Shown here piece after piece: positions 26,901-36,002 of a DNA stretch of 64,000 bases (positions within the stretch are counted from its first letter, which is position 1; each line of letters starts with the position of its first letter). The DNA is from Brachymonas sp049977365 (GTDB lineage: Bacteria > Pseudomonadota > Gammaproteobacteria > Burkholderiales > Burkholderiaceae_C). The stretch spans positions 62,001 to 126,000 of the forward strand of contig NZ_JBNGEN010000002.1 of NCBI RefSeq assembly GCF_049977365.1, in the 5' to 3' direction. The position numbers and the translations under genes were made by a program. The notes beneath the pieces are model-generated. The model searched no databases, was not told the DNA's origin, and saw only the letters and a program-made list of their open reading frames with translations.

Positions 26901-28682
26901 GTGAACCTTCCCACTCCTGCCATCGTGAGCCAGGCTGGCGTGCGACGCCTCCCGCGCCTGGGGCTGCTGCTTTTCTGTGCTGTCTATGTGATGGCAGGAT
27001 TCGTGGGTCGCGCGCCCTGGAAGCGTGTCGACATCACCAGCTTCGGCTACATGCTGGAGCTGGCGCATGGCCATGGCGCATGGCTGCGTCCCGGGCTGCT
27101 GGGAGAATCCGCCTACTTCGATGCCCTGCTGCCTTATTGGCTTGGAGCCGGGGTGATCCGCCTGACTCCTGCTGGCATCGACCCGTTTCTGGCCGTGCGC
27201 GTGCTGTTCATGGGGCTGCTGGCCCTGACGCTGCTGGCTGTGTGGTTCGGCATTTACTATCTGGCCCGCACACCCCAGGCGCAGCCCGTTTCCTTCGCCT
27301 TCGGGGGAGAGGCCAGACCGAGCGACTATGCACGGGCACTGGCCGATGGCGGGCTGCTTGCCTTCGTGGCCTGCCTGGGACTGGCACAGAGCGCACACGA
27401 GGTGGGACCGGGGCTGGTACAGCTCTGCGCGAGCGCCCTGCTGCTCTACGCCCTGGCGGCACTGCCGTACCACGTCTTCGGCCCCATTCTGGCCGGTGTG
27501 CTGGGCATGGTGGGACTGACGCTTTCGGGGGCTCCGGTTCTGGCGGTGGCCTTTGGCCTGCTGGGGGCCCTGATCCATGCCCGGCGCGGCACCGAATGGG
27601 CCGAACAGGCGCGGCAGGGACTGGAATACGAACAGCATCCGGAAGAACTGGCACGGGTGCAGCGCAGCCGCTGGTACTGGGTGGCCGGTCTGTTGCTGCT
27701 GGCTGTGGGCTGTGCAGTCACGAGTACGCTGCTGGATCTGTGGCGCTGGCGCCTGCAGCCTCTCTCGGCCCAATGGGTGCCGTGGCGCAATCTGCTGCGC
27801 ACCTACCTGTGGTTCACCTGGCCGACCTGGCCCTTTGCCATCTGGACCCTGTGGCGGTGGCGTCAGATGTGGCGCCACCAGGTGCTGAGCCGCCATATTG
27901 CGCTGCCCCTGGCTGTCATTGTGCTGTGCACGATCAGCCAGGTGATCTCGGAGCGCAGCGACACCATTCTGGTGATGTCCCTGCCCAGCTACGCGGCGCT
28001 CGCGGCCTTTGCACTGCCGACGTTCAGACGCAGCGCGGGAGCCTTCATCGACTGGTTCAGCCTCATGTTCTTCACCTTTGCCGGAGTCATGCTGTGGTAT
28101 CTGTGGAGCGCCATGCTGACAGGACACCCGGCAGGACTCGCTGCCGGCATCGATCGCAAGCTCTCCGGCTATGTCCCGGGGTTCCTGTGGCTGCCTTTCC
28201 TGGCGGGGCTGGGGGTGACGCTGGGCTGGGTGGCACTGGCACGCTGGCGTACGCGCAGGCTGCCTCCGGCCATCTGGAAAAGCATGATCCTGCCTTCAGG
28301 CGGTGTGGTGCTGTGCTGGGCACTGGCCATGACCATCTGGCTCCCGCCGCTGGACTTTGCTCGCAGCTATGTGCCCATGGTGCAGGAAATCCAGCGCGTG
28401 ATGCAGCAGGCATCCCCACTGCCGAACCACCGTGAAAGCGGCAATATTGCCGGTTGTGCGCAGGAATACGGTCTTGATGACGCCCAGATCACTGCGCTGC
28501 AATACCATGCTCGCTTGACCGTGACGCGCGACCGCAGCAGCACCTGCCGCTGGCTGATGGTGGGAGAAGGATCGATGCCGATTCTGGCCCATGCCTTGCC
28601 CATTGCCCCTTGGAAGATGCTGGGGATTGCGCGACGGCCTACCGACCCTGCTGAAGCCATCTACGTGTTCGTGCGTCGCTGA
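26901..28682 (+). CDS. Polytopic membrane protein, possibly GT-C glycosyltransferase-like
   Basis: About 593 residues and roughly 12 hydrophobic helices, followed by a soluble C-terminal part of about 100 residues. After the first helix comes GFVGRAPWKRVDITSFGYM, the kind of charged loop seen after TM1 in GT-C/PMT-type transferases, but I cannot recognise a catalytic motif with confidence. Two adjacent Cys occur in the C-terminal part (AGCAQEYGL, STCRWLMVG). GTG 26901 is my choice because the terminator of rpmE2 ends at 26805; ATG 26853 is the alternative. It is followed 54 bases later by a MATE exporter and may be co-transcribed. Function unknown. Confidence 0.7.
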   Translation: MNLPTPAIVSQAGVRRLPRLGLLLFCAVYVMAGFVGRAPWKRVDITSFGYMLELAHGHGAWLRPGLLGESAYFDALLPYWLGAGVIRLTPAGIDPFLAVRVLFMGLLALTLLAVWFGIYYLARTPQAQPVSFAFGGEARPSDYARALADGGLLAFVACLGLAQSAHEVGPGLVQLCASALLLYALAALPYHVFGPILAGVLGMVGLTLSGAPVLAVAFGLLGALIHARRGTEWAEQARQGLEYEQHPEELARVQRSRWYWVAGLLLLAVGCAVTSTLLDLWRWRLQPLSAQWVPWRNLLRTYLWFTWPTWPFAIWTLWRWRQMWRHQVLSRHIALPLAVIVLCTISQVISERSDTILVMSLPSYAALAAFALPTFRRSAGAFIDWFSLMFFTFAGVMLWYLWSAMLTGHPAGLAAGIDRKLSGYVPGFLWLPFLAGLGVTLGWVALARWRTRRLPPAIWKSMILPSGGVVLCWALAMTIWLPPLDFARSYVPMVQEIQRVMQQASPLPNHRESGNIAGCAQEYGLDDAQITALQYHARLTVTRDRSSTCRWLMVGEGSMPILAHALPIAPWKMLGIARRPTDPAEAIYVFVRR

Positions 28683-28736
28683 CGAACGACCGCCGGGGAA
28701 AATGTCCAGCAGGGGCGATTTTCCAGATAGTGCCCC

Positions 28737-30116
28737 ATGCCATCACGTCTCTTCGCCCTGCCCCGCCTGTTCGATCTGCGTGCCATGCTGCAGCATGCCA
28801 CCACCATCTGGATCGGGCAATTGGCGGTCATGGCCTTCGCGATTGCCGATACGCTCATTGCGGGCCGATACGCCACCGAGGCCCTGGCCGCCCTGTCGGT
28901 GGGCACGGCCATCTATTTCAGCGTGTACATCGGCCTGCAGGGGTTCATCCAGTCACTGCTGCCGCTGTGGGCGCGGATGCATGGGGCGCGGAAGCTGGAG
29001 GAACTGGGGTTCAGCGTGCGGCAGACGGTCTACATTCAGGCAGGCTGCACGCTGCTGGGGGCCATGGCGCTGCTCTTTCCCGATCCGGTGCTGCGTCTGG
29101 CCGGAGTGCCGGGCACAGTCCAGCCGCTGGTGCGTGACTACCTGGCCGTGCAGGCCCTGACGCTGCCACTTGCCCTGGTGGCCCGCAGCTTCAACACCTT
29201 CAGCCAGAGCATCGGTCGGCCGGAATGGGTCACCCGCCTGCAGGCTGGGGGGCTGATGGTCAAGCTCCCGCTGTCACTGTGGTTCACGTTCGGTGGGCTG
29301 GGGCTGTCACCCGCAGGGCTGGTGGGCTGTGCCTGGGCCACCTTTGTCACCCAGGCGCTGATGGCAGGGGTGATCGGTCGACTGGTAAGCCACCATCCCC
29401 ACTATCTGCCCTATGCCCTCTGGCGCCGCCCCGAAAGGCCGCATGGCCCGACGCTGCGCGCCTTTGTCCATCTGGGATTGCCGGGCAGCGTGGCGATCTG
29501 GGTGGAAGTGACTTCGTTCACCACCATGGCACTTCTGGTGGCGCCCATGGGAACGGTGGCCTCGGGCGCGCAACAGATTGCCAGCAACATGGCGGCCGTG
29601 CTGTACATGTGGCCCCTGTCGCTGGCCATTGCCGCCAGCATGCGCGTGAGCTACTGGCGCGGCGCCCGACGCCATGCCTGCTCGATTGCAGCCTTGCGCA
29701 CGGGGCTGTGGGTGGCTGCAGGCAGTGCCGTGATGGCCTCTGCCCTGACCCTGGTGTTTCGCAGCGTGATCGTGCACTGGTATTCGGATGCACCGGATGT
29801 CACGCGCATTGCTGCTTCGCTGCTGATCTTCGTGGCTGCCTACCATCTGGCCGATGCCATGCAGACCATGGGACTGTTTCTGCTGCGCTGCTTCGAGGTG
29901 GTACGTACCCCGGCCTTCATCTATACCCTGCTGCTGTGGGGGATCGGACTCGGGGCAGGCCACTGGCTGGCCTATGGGGTACGGTCGGCAGGGGGCATGG
30001 ATCTGCACAGCCCCGATGCTTTCTGGATGACCACCGTGGTGGCGCTGAGCGGTGTGGCGCTGCTGTTCATGCTCCTGCTGAGGATGCAGATCCGCCGCAC
30101 ACCTGCCCTGGCCTGA
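28737..30116 (+). CDS. MATE family efflux transporter
   Basis: 459 residues with 12 predicted hydrophobic segments in two similar halves. The N-terminal TTIWIGQLAVMAFAIADTLIAG and the GTVASGAQQIASNMAAVLYM region of the second half fit MATE multidrug/cation antiporters. An NorM-like role in exporting cationic compounds is inferred. It is last before the phosphate island and converges with phoR. Confidence 0.9.
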   Translation: MPSRLFALPRLFDLRAMLQHATTIWIGQLAVMAFAIADTLIAGRYATEALAALSVGTAIYFSVYIGLQGFIQSLLPLWARMHGARKLEELGFSVRQTVYIQAGCTLLGAMALLFPDPVLRLAGVPGTVQPLVRDYLAVQALTLPLALVARSFNTFSQSIGRPEWVTRLQAGGLMVKLPLSLWFTFGGLGLSPAGLVGCAWATFVTQALMAGVIGRLVSHHPHYLPYALWRRPERPHGPTLRAFVHLGLPGSVAIWVEVTSFTTMALLVAPMGTVASGAQQIASNMAAVLYMWPLSLAIAASMRVSYWRGARRHACSIAALRTGLWVAAGSAVMASALTLVFRSVIVHWYSDAPDVTRIAASLLIFVAAYHLADAMQTMGLFLLRCFEVVRTPAFIYTLLLWGIGLGAGHWLAYGVRSAGGMDLHSPDAFWMTTVVALSGVALLFMLLLRMQIRRTPALA

Positions 30117-30182
30117 ACCCCATCACAGGGATCAGACAGCCCACCTGACTGAGCAGCGGTATGGTCCGCCCCAGCAGGCCCC

Positions 30183-31571
30183 TCACTCGACTGCGGCCAG
30201 AATCGGTCTGTCGTGCAGCGGAGCGGCATCGACATGGCAGACCCGCTGCGCCGGAAACTCCAGCGCAAAGCATGACCCCATGCCCAGGTCGCTCGTGATC
30301 TGCAGCTCGGCCCCATGACGCTGGGCCACGTGCTTGACGATGGCAAGCCCCAGCCCCGTGCCACCGGTTTCGCGCGACCGGCTGTGGTCGATGCGGTAGA
30401 AGCGCTCGGTCAGGCGGGGCAGATGTTCGCGGGCGATGCCCGGACCGCTGTCGCGCACTTCGAGGCGCACCCCCCCCTCGGGCAGCATGCGTGCCGAGGC
30501 GATGATCGTTCCTCCGAAGGGGGTATAGCGCACGGCATTGCCAAGCAAATTCCCGAAGGCGCTTTCCAGCTCGGTCCGGCTGCCGAGCACGCATAGAGAG
30601 TCGTCCACCTGCACGTCGGCCTGCACCTGGTGTTCGGGGTGTTCTCCATTGGCCAGCACGCCGGACAGGGCCTGCGCGTTGGCACAGCTCTGCGCGAGCA
30701 GATCGCGCACGACGATGCGTTCGCTGAGGTCGGGAGGTGGACTGCCCTCCAGCCGCGACAGGGCCAGCAGATCCTGCACCAGTGCCTGCATGCGGCCTGC
30801 CTGCTGCGCCATGAGGGCCAGATAGTGGGCCTGTTCCTCGGAGCTGAGCTCCACGCTCTGCATGGTTTCGATGAATCCCGAGAGAACGGTGAGCGGGGTG
30901 CGGATCTCGTGGGAGACGTTGGCCACGAAGTCACGGCGCATGCGGTCCGCCTGTTCAATGGCGGTGATGTCACGCGACAGCAGCAGGCGCTTGCCCTCCC
31001 CATAGGGAAAGAACTGCACCGACAGGCGCACCGGACGCTGCGTCGTGTGCTTGCGGCCCACGATGACCACGCCCGTGCCGCTCAGCGGCTGCACCCAGTA
31101 GCGCACGAAATCCGGATTGCGCACGAGGTGGATGATGTGCTGGCCCAGGTCATGCGGATTCTGGAATCCGAAGTGTTCGGCCGCGATGAAGTTGAACCAT
31201 TCCATGCGCCCGACCTCGTCGAGCAGCACCACGCCCATGGGCGAGGCCTGCATGGCATCGAGAAAGACATCGAGCTTGTCTTCGGCCGCCAGGGTGTTGC
31301 GCAGGTGGCGGCGATGCTGCACGTCTGCGGCTTCGGACATTTCGCCCCACATCAGCGGCAGACCCGGTGCGGGAGTGGACAGACCGCGCCGCACCCACAG
31401 CAGGTAGCGCCAGCCCAGCCAGCTGTCCCATGCCAGCCAGGCCATGTCGAACAGCACCAGCCACAGCAGCACCATGCGCGAATCGAAGGCATCCTGCCGA
31501 AGGTCCAGCCACCAGGCCAGCCCCAGCGAGATGACATGCACGATCATCAACCAGGTCAGACGCCAACTCAT
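30183..31571 (-). CDS. phoR: Phosphate regulon sensor histidine kinase PhoR
   Basis: 462 residues. Two closely spaced N-terminal membrane helices (LMIVHVISLGLAWWL, VLLWLVLFDMAWLAW) with almost no periplasmic loop, a PAS domain (DAMQASPMGVVLLDEVGRMEWFN begins it), then HisKA with the phospho-His in ANVSHEIRTPLTV and HATPase motifs NLLGNAVRYTP, RDSGPGIA and GGTGLGLAIVKHV. This is the PhoR layout. It phosphorylates PhoB when phosphate is scarce. ATG 31569-31571 begins the first helix. It is last in the pst-pho series, 189 bases after phoB. Confidence 0.95.
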   Translation of the reverse strand: MSWRLTWLMIVHVISLGLAWWLDLRQDAFDSRMVLLWLVLFDMAWLAWDSWLGWRYLLWVRRGLSTPAPGLPLMWGEMSEAADVQHRRHLRNTLAAEDKLDVFLDAMQASPMGVVLLDEVGRMEWFNFIAAEHFGFQNPHDLGQHIIHLVRNPDFVRYWVQPLSGTGVVIVGRKHTTQRPVRLSVQFFPYGEGKRLLLSRDITAIEQADRMRRDFVANVSHEIRTPLTVLSGFIETMQSVELSSEEQAHYLALMAQQAGRMQALVQDLLALSRLEGSPPPDLSERIVVRDLLAQSCANAQALSGVLANGEHPEHQVQADVQVDDSLCVLGSRTELESAFGNLLGNAVRYTPFGGTIIASARMLPEGGVRLEVRDSGPGIAREHLPRLTERFYRIDHSRSRETGGTGLGLAIVKHVAQRHGAELQITSDLGMGSCFALEFPAQRVCHVDAAPLHDRPILAAVE

Positions 31572-31760
31572 GTTCGTATACCCACCTTGTGTTCTAATGT
31601 GGCATCTCCCGCAGGCCCGGAAACGATGCGGAGAAGGTGCGGAAAGGTTTTTTAGCGCGGCAGGCCCGATGAGAAGATGTGCTCCGCCCCGCACGCCAGC
31701 AGGAATCGGCTGCGGGCCGCACGGCCGCATCCATCGCCTGCAGCAGTGCGCCTCCTGCGC

Positions 31761-32468
31761 TCAGCGTGCCGTGGCGACGGGGACGTGGGCCGTGATGCGG
31801 TATCCGGCTCCGCGCACGGTTTCGATCATGGGGGCCGCAGGCCCCATCGACTCGCGCAGGCGCTTGACATGCACGTCCACGGTCCTCTCCTCGATGAACA
31901 CATGGTCGCCCCATACCCGATCGAGCAGCTGCGCACGGGTGTGCACCCGCTCTGCATTGCGCATGAGGTAGTGCAGCAGCTTGAACTCCGTCGGCCCCAG
32001 CTTGATGGGCTGATCGCCGAAATGCACGCGATAGGTTCCCGTGTCGAGCGTGAGCCGGCCCAGCTCCAGCAGGGTTGTCTCGGGTTCCGGGGCACGGCGC
32101 CGCAGCACGGCACGGATGCGCGCGAGCAGTTCCTTGGTCGAAAAGGGCTTGGTGATGTAGTCATCGGCCCCTACGTCGAGCCCTGCCACGCGGTCGTTCT
32201 CGTCACCTCGTGCCGTGAGCAGGATGATGGGCACCTGGCGGGTGCGCGCATCGGCCCGCCAGCGCCGCGCCAGCTGCAGTCCGCTTTCGCCAGGCAGCAT
32301 CCAGTCCAGCAGGACCAGGTCGGGGAGCTGGGCATCGAGCTCCCGCTGGGCCACTGCCCCATCCGTGGCCCAGGTGATCTGGTACCCGTTGTGGCGCAGG
32401 TTGACCGCGATCAGCTCGGCAATGGGGGCTTCGTCCTCGACGACAAGAATTCTCGGCTGAATCTTCAT
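31761..32468 (-). CDS. phoB: Phosphate regulon response regulator PhoB
   Basis: 235 residues. Receiver domain with ILVVEDEAPIAELI, the phospho-acceptor Asp55 in LVLLDWMLPGESG, and DDYITKPFSTKELLAR with the conserved Lys. The winged-helix C-terminus has LGPTEFKLLHYLMRNAERVHTR and RTVDVHVKRLRESM, as in PhoB. It should bind the Pho-box-like sites upstream of both pstS copies. It starts six bases after phoU. Confidence 0.96.
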   Translation of the reverse strand: MKIQPRILVVEDEAPIAELIAVNLRHNGYQITWATDGAVAQRELDAQLPDLVLLDWMLPGESGLQLARRWRADARTRQVPIILLTARGDENDRVAGLDVGADDYITKPFSTKELLARIRAVLRRRAPEPETTLLELGRLTLDTGTYRVHFGDQPIKLGPTEFKLLHYLMRNAERVHTRAQLLDRVWGDHVFIEERTVDVHVKRLRESMGPAAPMIETVRGAGYRITAHVPVATAR

Positions 32469-32474
32469 GACCCG

Positions 32475-33176
32475 TCAGTTCAGTTGCGATTCAATGGTCT
32501 GCAGGGGGGTGTGGCGCACATCGAGGCCATTGACGATGTAGATCACGCTTTCCGCAATGTTCTTGGCATGGTCACCGATGCGCTCGATGGACTTGGCCAG
32601 GAACATCAGGTCCAGGCTGGCGGTGATGGTGCGCGGATCTTCCATCATGTAGGTCACGAGCTTGCGCATGAAGCCGTCGTATTCGGCATCGATCATGTTG
32701 TCCTCGCGCAGGATGTCGAGGGCAATGCGCACATCGAGACGCGCAAAGGCGTCGAGCGACTTGCGCAGCAGATCGCTGGCCAGGCTCGCGCCGACCCGCA
32801 GCTCGGAAGAAGGCAGCGACCGGGCAAAGCCCGACTGGATGACGCCCTGCACGGTGCGGGCGATCTTGGCAGCCTCGTCGCCGGCCCGCTCCAGGTTGGC
32901 CGTGGTGCGCGAGATGGCGATGAGCAGGCGCAGATCGCGCGCCGTGGGCTGCCGGCGGCCGATGATGGAGGTCATCTCGTGATCGATCTCCATTTCCATG
33001 GCGTTGACCTGGGGCTCGTTCTTGAGCACGGACTGGGCCACATCGGCGTCGTAGTCGATCATGGCCTCGACCGCCTGGCGCATTTGCTGCTCCACGAGGC
33101 CTCCCATTTCCATCACCATGCTCGACACGTGGTTGAGCTCGGCGTCGAACTGGCTGGACAGATGCTTTTCAGGCAT
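32475..33176 (-). CDS. phoU: Phosphate signalling protein PhoU
   Basis: 233 residues forming two three-helix repeats; ERAGDEAAKIART and ERIGDHAKNIAES are the paired metal-binding motifs of PhoU. It links the PstSCAB transporter to PhoR and keeps the regulon off when phosphate is plentiful. It begins MPEKHLSSQFDAELN and lies 21 bases after pstB and 6 before phoB. Confidence 0.97.
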   Translation of the reverse strand: MPEKHLSSQFDAELNHVSSMVMEMGGLVEQQMRQAVEAMIDYDADVAQSVLKNEPQVNAMEMEIDHEMTSIIGRRQPTARDLRLLIAISRTTANLERAGDEAAKIARTVQGVIQSGFARSLPSSELRVGASLASDLLRKSLDAFARLDVRIALDILREDNMIDAEYDGFMRKLVTYMMEDPRTITASLDLMFLAKSIERIGDHAKNIAESVIYIVNGLDVRHTPLQTIESQLN

Positions 33177-33197
33177 GGCTATTTCTCCCTCTGTACA

Positions 33198-33992
33198 TCA
33201 GCCGAAACGGCCGGTGATGTAGTCTTCGGTCTCCTGCCGCTTGGGCTTGAAGAACATTTCCTTGGTATCGCCGAATTCGATCAGGTTGCCCAGATACATA
33301 TAGGCGGTGTTGTCGCTGCAGCGTGCGGCCTGCTGCATGTTGTGGGTGACGATGACCACGGTGTATTCGCTCTTGAGCTCGGCAATGAGCTCTTCGACCT
33401 TGCTGGTGGAAATCGGGTCGAGGGCGGAGCACGGCTCGTCGAGCAGGAGCACCTCCGGCTTGATGGCGATCCCACGCGCAATGCACAGGCGCTGCTGCTG
33501 GCCGCCGGAAAGGCCCGAGCCACTCTGCCCGAGCTTGTCCTTCACTTCGTTCCAGAGGGCGGCCTTGCGCAGGGCCCATTCGACTCGTTCTTCCATCTCG
33601 GCCTTGCCCAGATTCTCGAACAGGCGCACACCGAAGGCAATGTTGTCATGGATGGACATGGGGAACGGCGTGGGCTTCTGGAAGACCATGCCGATCTTGG
33701 CGCGAATGAGCGCCACGTCCTTCTTGCGGTCGAGCAGGTCCTCGCCGTCGAGCGTGACCGAACCCTCGGCCCGCTGATCGGGATAGAGCTCATACATGCG
33801 GTTGAAGATGCGCAGCAGCGTGGACTTGCCACACCCGGAAGGGCCGATGAAGGCAGTGACCTGCTTCTCGGGAATGTCCAGGTTGATGCCCTTGAGCGCA
33901 TGGAACTTGCCATAGTAGAAGTTCAGGTTGCGCACCGACAGCTTGGCAGGCGACAGGAAGGGAGCAGAAGCAGTAGCGGGAACGGCACTCAC
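33198..33992 (-). CDS. pstB: Phosphate ABC transporter ATP-binding protein
   Basis: 264 residues. Walker A GPSGCGKST, the PFPMSIHDNIAFGVRLF region typical of PstB, signature LSGGQQQRL, Walker B VLLLDEPCSALDP and the switch His in IVTHNMQQA. It drives phosphate uptake through PstC-PstA. An N-terminal tail of about 18 residues precedes the domain. Confidence 0.97.
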   Translation of the reverse strand: MSAVPATASAPFLSPAKLSVRNLNFYYGKFHALKGINLDIPEKQVTAFIGPSGCGKSTLLRIFNRMYELYPDQRAEGSVTLDGEDLLDRKKDVALIRAKIGMVFQKPTPFPMSIHDNIAFGVRLFENLGKAEMEERVEWALRKAALWNEVKDKLGQSGSGLSGGQQQRLCIARGIAIKPEVLLLDEPCSALDPISTSKVEELIAELKSEYTVVIVTHNMQQAARCSDNTAYMYLGNLIEFGDTKEMFFKPKRQETEDYITGRFG

Positions 33993-34023
33993 GATGGATG
34001 TCCTCGGAATGGATGATGGGAGG

Positions 34024-34890
34024 TCAGGCGGACTTGCGGGTCAGCAGGCGCGCGAGGATGTTGAGGCCCAGCACGGCCACGGTGATGACGAACACGCCCA
34101 CCCATGCCAGCTGCTGCCAGTTCTGATAGGGGCTCATCGCGAACTTGTAGATCATGGTCGGCAGGCTTGCCATGGGTTGGTTCATGTCGCTCGTCCAGAA
34201 CTGGTTGTTGAGCGCAGTGAACAGCAGGGGAGCCGTCTCGCCGGCGATGCGCGCCACGGCCAGCAGCACACCGGTCACGACGCCAGCCCGTGCGGCCTTG
34301 AGCGTGATGGAGGAAATCACCTTCCACTTGGGTGTGCCGAGCGCATAGGCGGCTTCGCGCAGGCTGCTGGGAACGAGATTGAGCATGTTCTCGGTCGTGC
34401 GGATGACCACCGGGATCACCAGCAGGGCCAGAGCCACGGAGCCGGCCCAGCCAGAGAAGGTCTTGAAGGGCACCACCAGGATGGCCGACACGAACATGCC
34501 GATCACGATGGAGGGGGCAGACAGCAGGATGTCGTTGACGAACCGGGTGAGGTTGGCAAGCCAGCCGGTGCGGTTGTATTCGGACAGATAGATGCCTGCC
34601 ATGACGCCGATGGGCGTACCCACCAGCGCAGCCACCAGCACCATCAGGAACGAACCCCAGATCGCGTTGGCGATGCCACCCGCATCATCGGGAGCCGGAG
34701 TCATCTGCATGAACACGCTCAGGCTCAGTCCGCCGATGCCCAGACGCAGGGTGTCCAGCAGGATCCAGAACAGCCAGAACACGCCAAATGCCATGGCCAG
34801 AACCGACAGCACGAGCGCCACGCGGTTGACCAGCTTGCGCCGCTCGAAGCGGGCGACGCGGAAATCGGGGTGCGGAAGAACGGCACTCAT
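34024..34890 (-). CDS. pstA: Phosphate ABC transporter permease PstA
   Basis: 288 residues with about six membrane helices. The permease loop (EAAYALGTPKWKVISSITLKAA region) and GVLLAVARIAGETAPLLFTAL are PstA signatures. It pairs with PstC to form the membrane channel. Its start codon overlaps the pstC stop (ATGA, 34887-34890), implying coupled translation. Confidence 0.97.
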   Translation of the reverse strand: MSAVLPHPDFRVARFERRKLVNRVALVLSVLAMAFGVFWLFWILLDTLRLGIGGLSLSVFMQMTPAPDDAGGIANAIWGSFLMVLVAALVGTPIGVMAGIYLSEYNRTGWLANLTRFVNDILLSAPSIVIGMFVSAILVVPFKTFSGWAGSVALALLVIPVVIRTTENMLNLVPSSLREAAYALGTPKWKVISSITLKAARAGVVTGVLLAVARIAGETAPLLFTALNNQFWTSDMNQPMASLPTMIYKFAMSPYQNWQQLAWVGVFVITVAVLGLNILARLLTRKSA

Positions 34891-35921
34891 GACTTGCTTC
34901 CTTCGTTGCGCTGCAGACGGTTGAGCAGCAGTTTGGACAGGCTCAGCACCACGAAGGTGATGAAGAAGAGTACCAGCCCCAGATAGATCAGGGAAGCACG
35001 GTGCAGACCATCCCCTGCCTCGGCAAACTCGTTGGCCAGGGTGGCAGTGATGCTGCTTGCAGGCTCGAACAGGCTCAGGCTCGCGAGCTGGTTCATGTTG
35101 CCAATGACGAAGGTCACCGCCATGGTCTCGCCCAGCGCACGCCCCAGACCCAGCATGATTCCGCCGATCACGCCGGCCTTGGTGTAGGGCAGCACCACCT
35201 TGTAGACGACTTCCCAGGTAGTGGCTCCGAGACCATAGGCAGATTCCTTGAGCAGGCCCGGAGTCACCTCGAAGACATCCCGCATCACCGACGCGATGAA
35301 GGGAATGATCATGATGGCCAGAATGATGCCTGCCGACAGGATGCCGATGCCCACCGGGGGACCTTCAAGCAGCGTAGAGAGCACGGGCACATTGCCGAAC
35401 ACCTTCTGGAGCGGCTGCTGTACCCAGGTGGCCAGAATGGGCCCGAACACCAGGAGCCCCCACATGCCGTACACGATGGAGGGGATGGCCGCCAGCAGCT
35501 CAATGGCAGTCCCGAGCGGACGCTTGAGCCATGCCGGCGACAGCTCGGTCAGGAACAGGGCGATGCCGAAGCTCACCGGCACGGCAATCACCAAGGCGAT
35601 GAACGAAGTGGCCAGCGTGCCATAGATCATGACCCAGCCGCCGAAGTCCTCGGATACGGGATCCCAGGCGCTGGTCACGAGGAACTTGAGGCCGAATTTC
35701 TGAATGGCAGGCCATGCTCCCCATACGAGGGACAGCAGAATGCCCAGAAGCAGGCCCAGGGTGATGTACACAGCCAGCCGGGCCCCGCCCGCAAAGAGCA
35801 TGTCCGCCAGCGCTCCCCGGTGCCGGGTGTCGGGCGGAGGGTTGTTCGCCGGCCGGGAGACGGCAGGCTGATCGGTGCGTGTAGGGGTCATGGCAGGAAG
35901 GGAAGGAGCTACGGTAGACAT
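34887..35921 (-). CDS. pstC: Phosphate ABC transporter permease PstC
   Basis: About 344 residues. A Pro-rich cytoplasmic head is followed by six helices; DVFEVTPGLLKESAYGLGATT is the conserved loop and GLGRALGETMAVTFVIGN is the PstC signature. I chose ATG 35919-35921 (MSTVAPS); ATG 35891 (MTPTRTD) is an alternative, neither with a clear ribosome site. A terminator-like hairpin lies between it and pstS. Confidence 0.95.
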   Translation of the reverse strand: MSTVAPSLPAMTPTRTDQPAVSRPANNPPPDTRHRGALADMLFAGGARLAVYITLGLLLGILLSLVWGAWPAIQKFGLKFLVTSAWDPVSEDFGGWVMIYGTLATSFIALVIAVPVSFGIALFLTELSPAWLKRPLGTAIELLAAIPSIVYGMWGLLVFGPILATWVQQPLQKVFGNVPVLSTLLEGPPVGIGILSAGIILAIMIIPFIASVMRDVFEVTPGLLKESAYGLGATTWEVVYKVVLPYTKAGVIGGIMLGLGRALGETMAVTFVIGNMNQLASLSLFEPASSITATLANEFAEAGDGLHRASLIYLGLVLFFITFVVLSLSKLLLNRLQRNEGSKS

Positions 35922-35936
35922 GGCAAAGCATCCGGG

Positions 35937-35991
35937 AAAAAGTTCTGCAGGGCAAGAGGCCTGCCGCATGCGCGACCCCCCTTCCCTGCAG
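35937..35991 (-). terminator. Partial terminator between pstS and pstC
   Basis: On the minus strand CTGCAGGG (35991-35984) pairs perfectly with CCCTGCAG (35952-35945) over a 31-base loop, followed by AAC and five T. It lies 11 bases after the pstS stop. Such a leaky hairpin could give more binding protein than transporter, which is inferred. Confidence 0.5.
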
Positions 35992-36002
35992 TCAAACACC
36001 GC

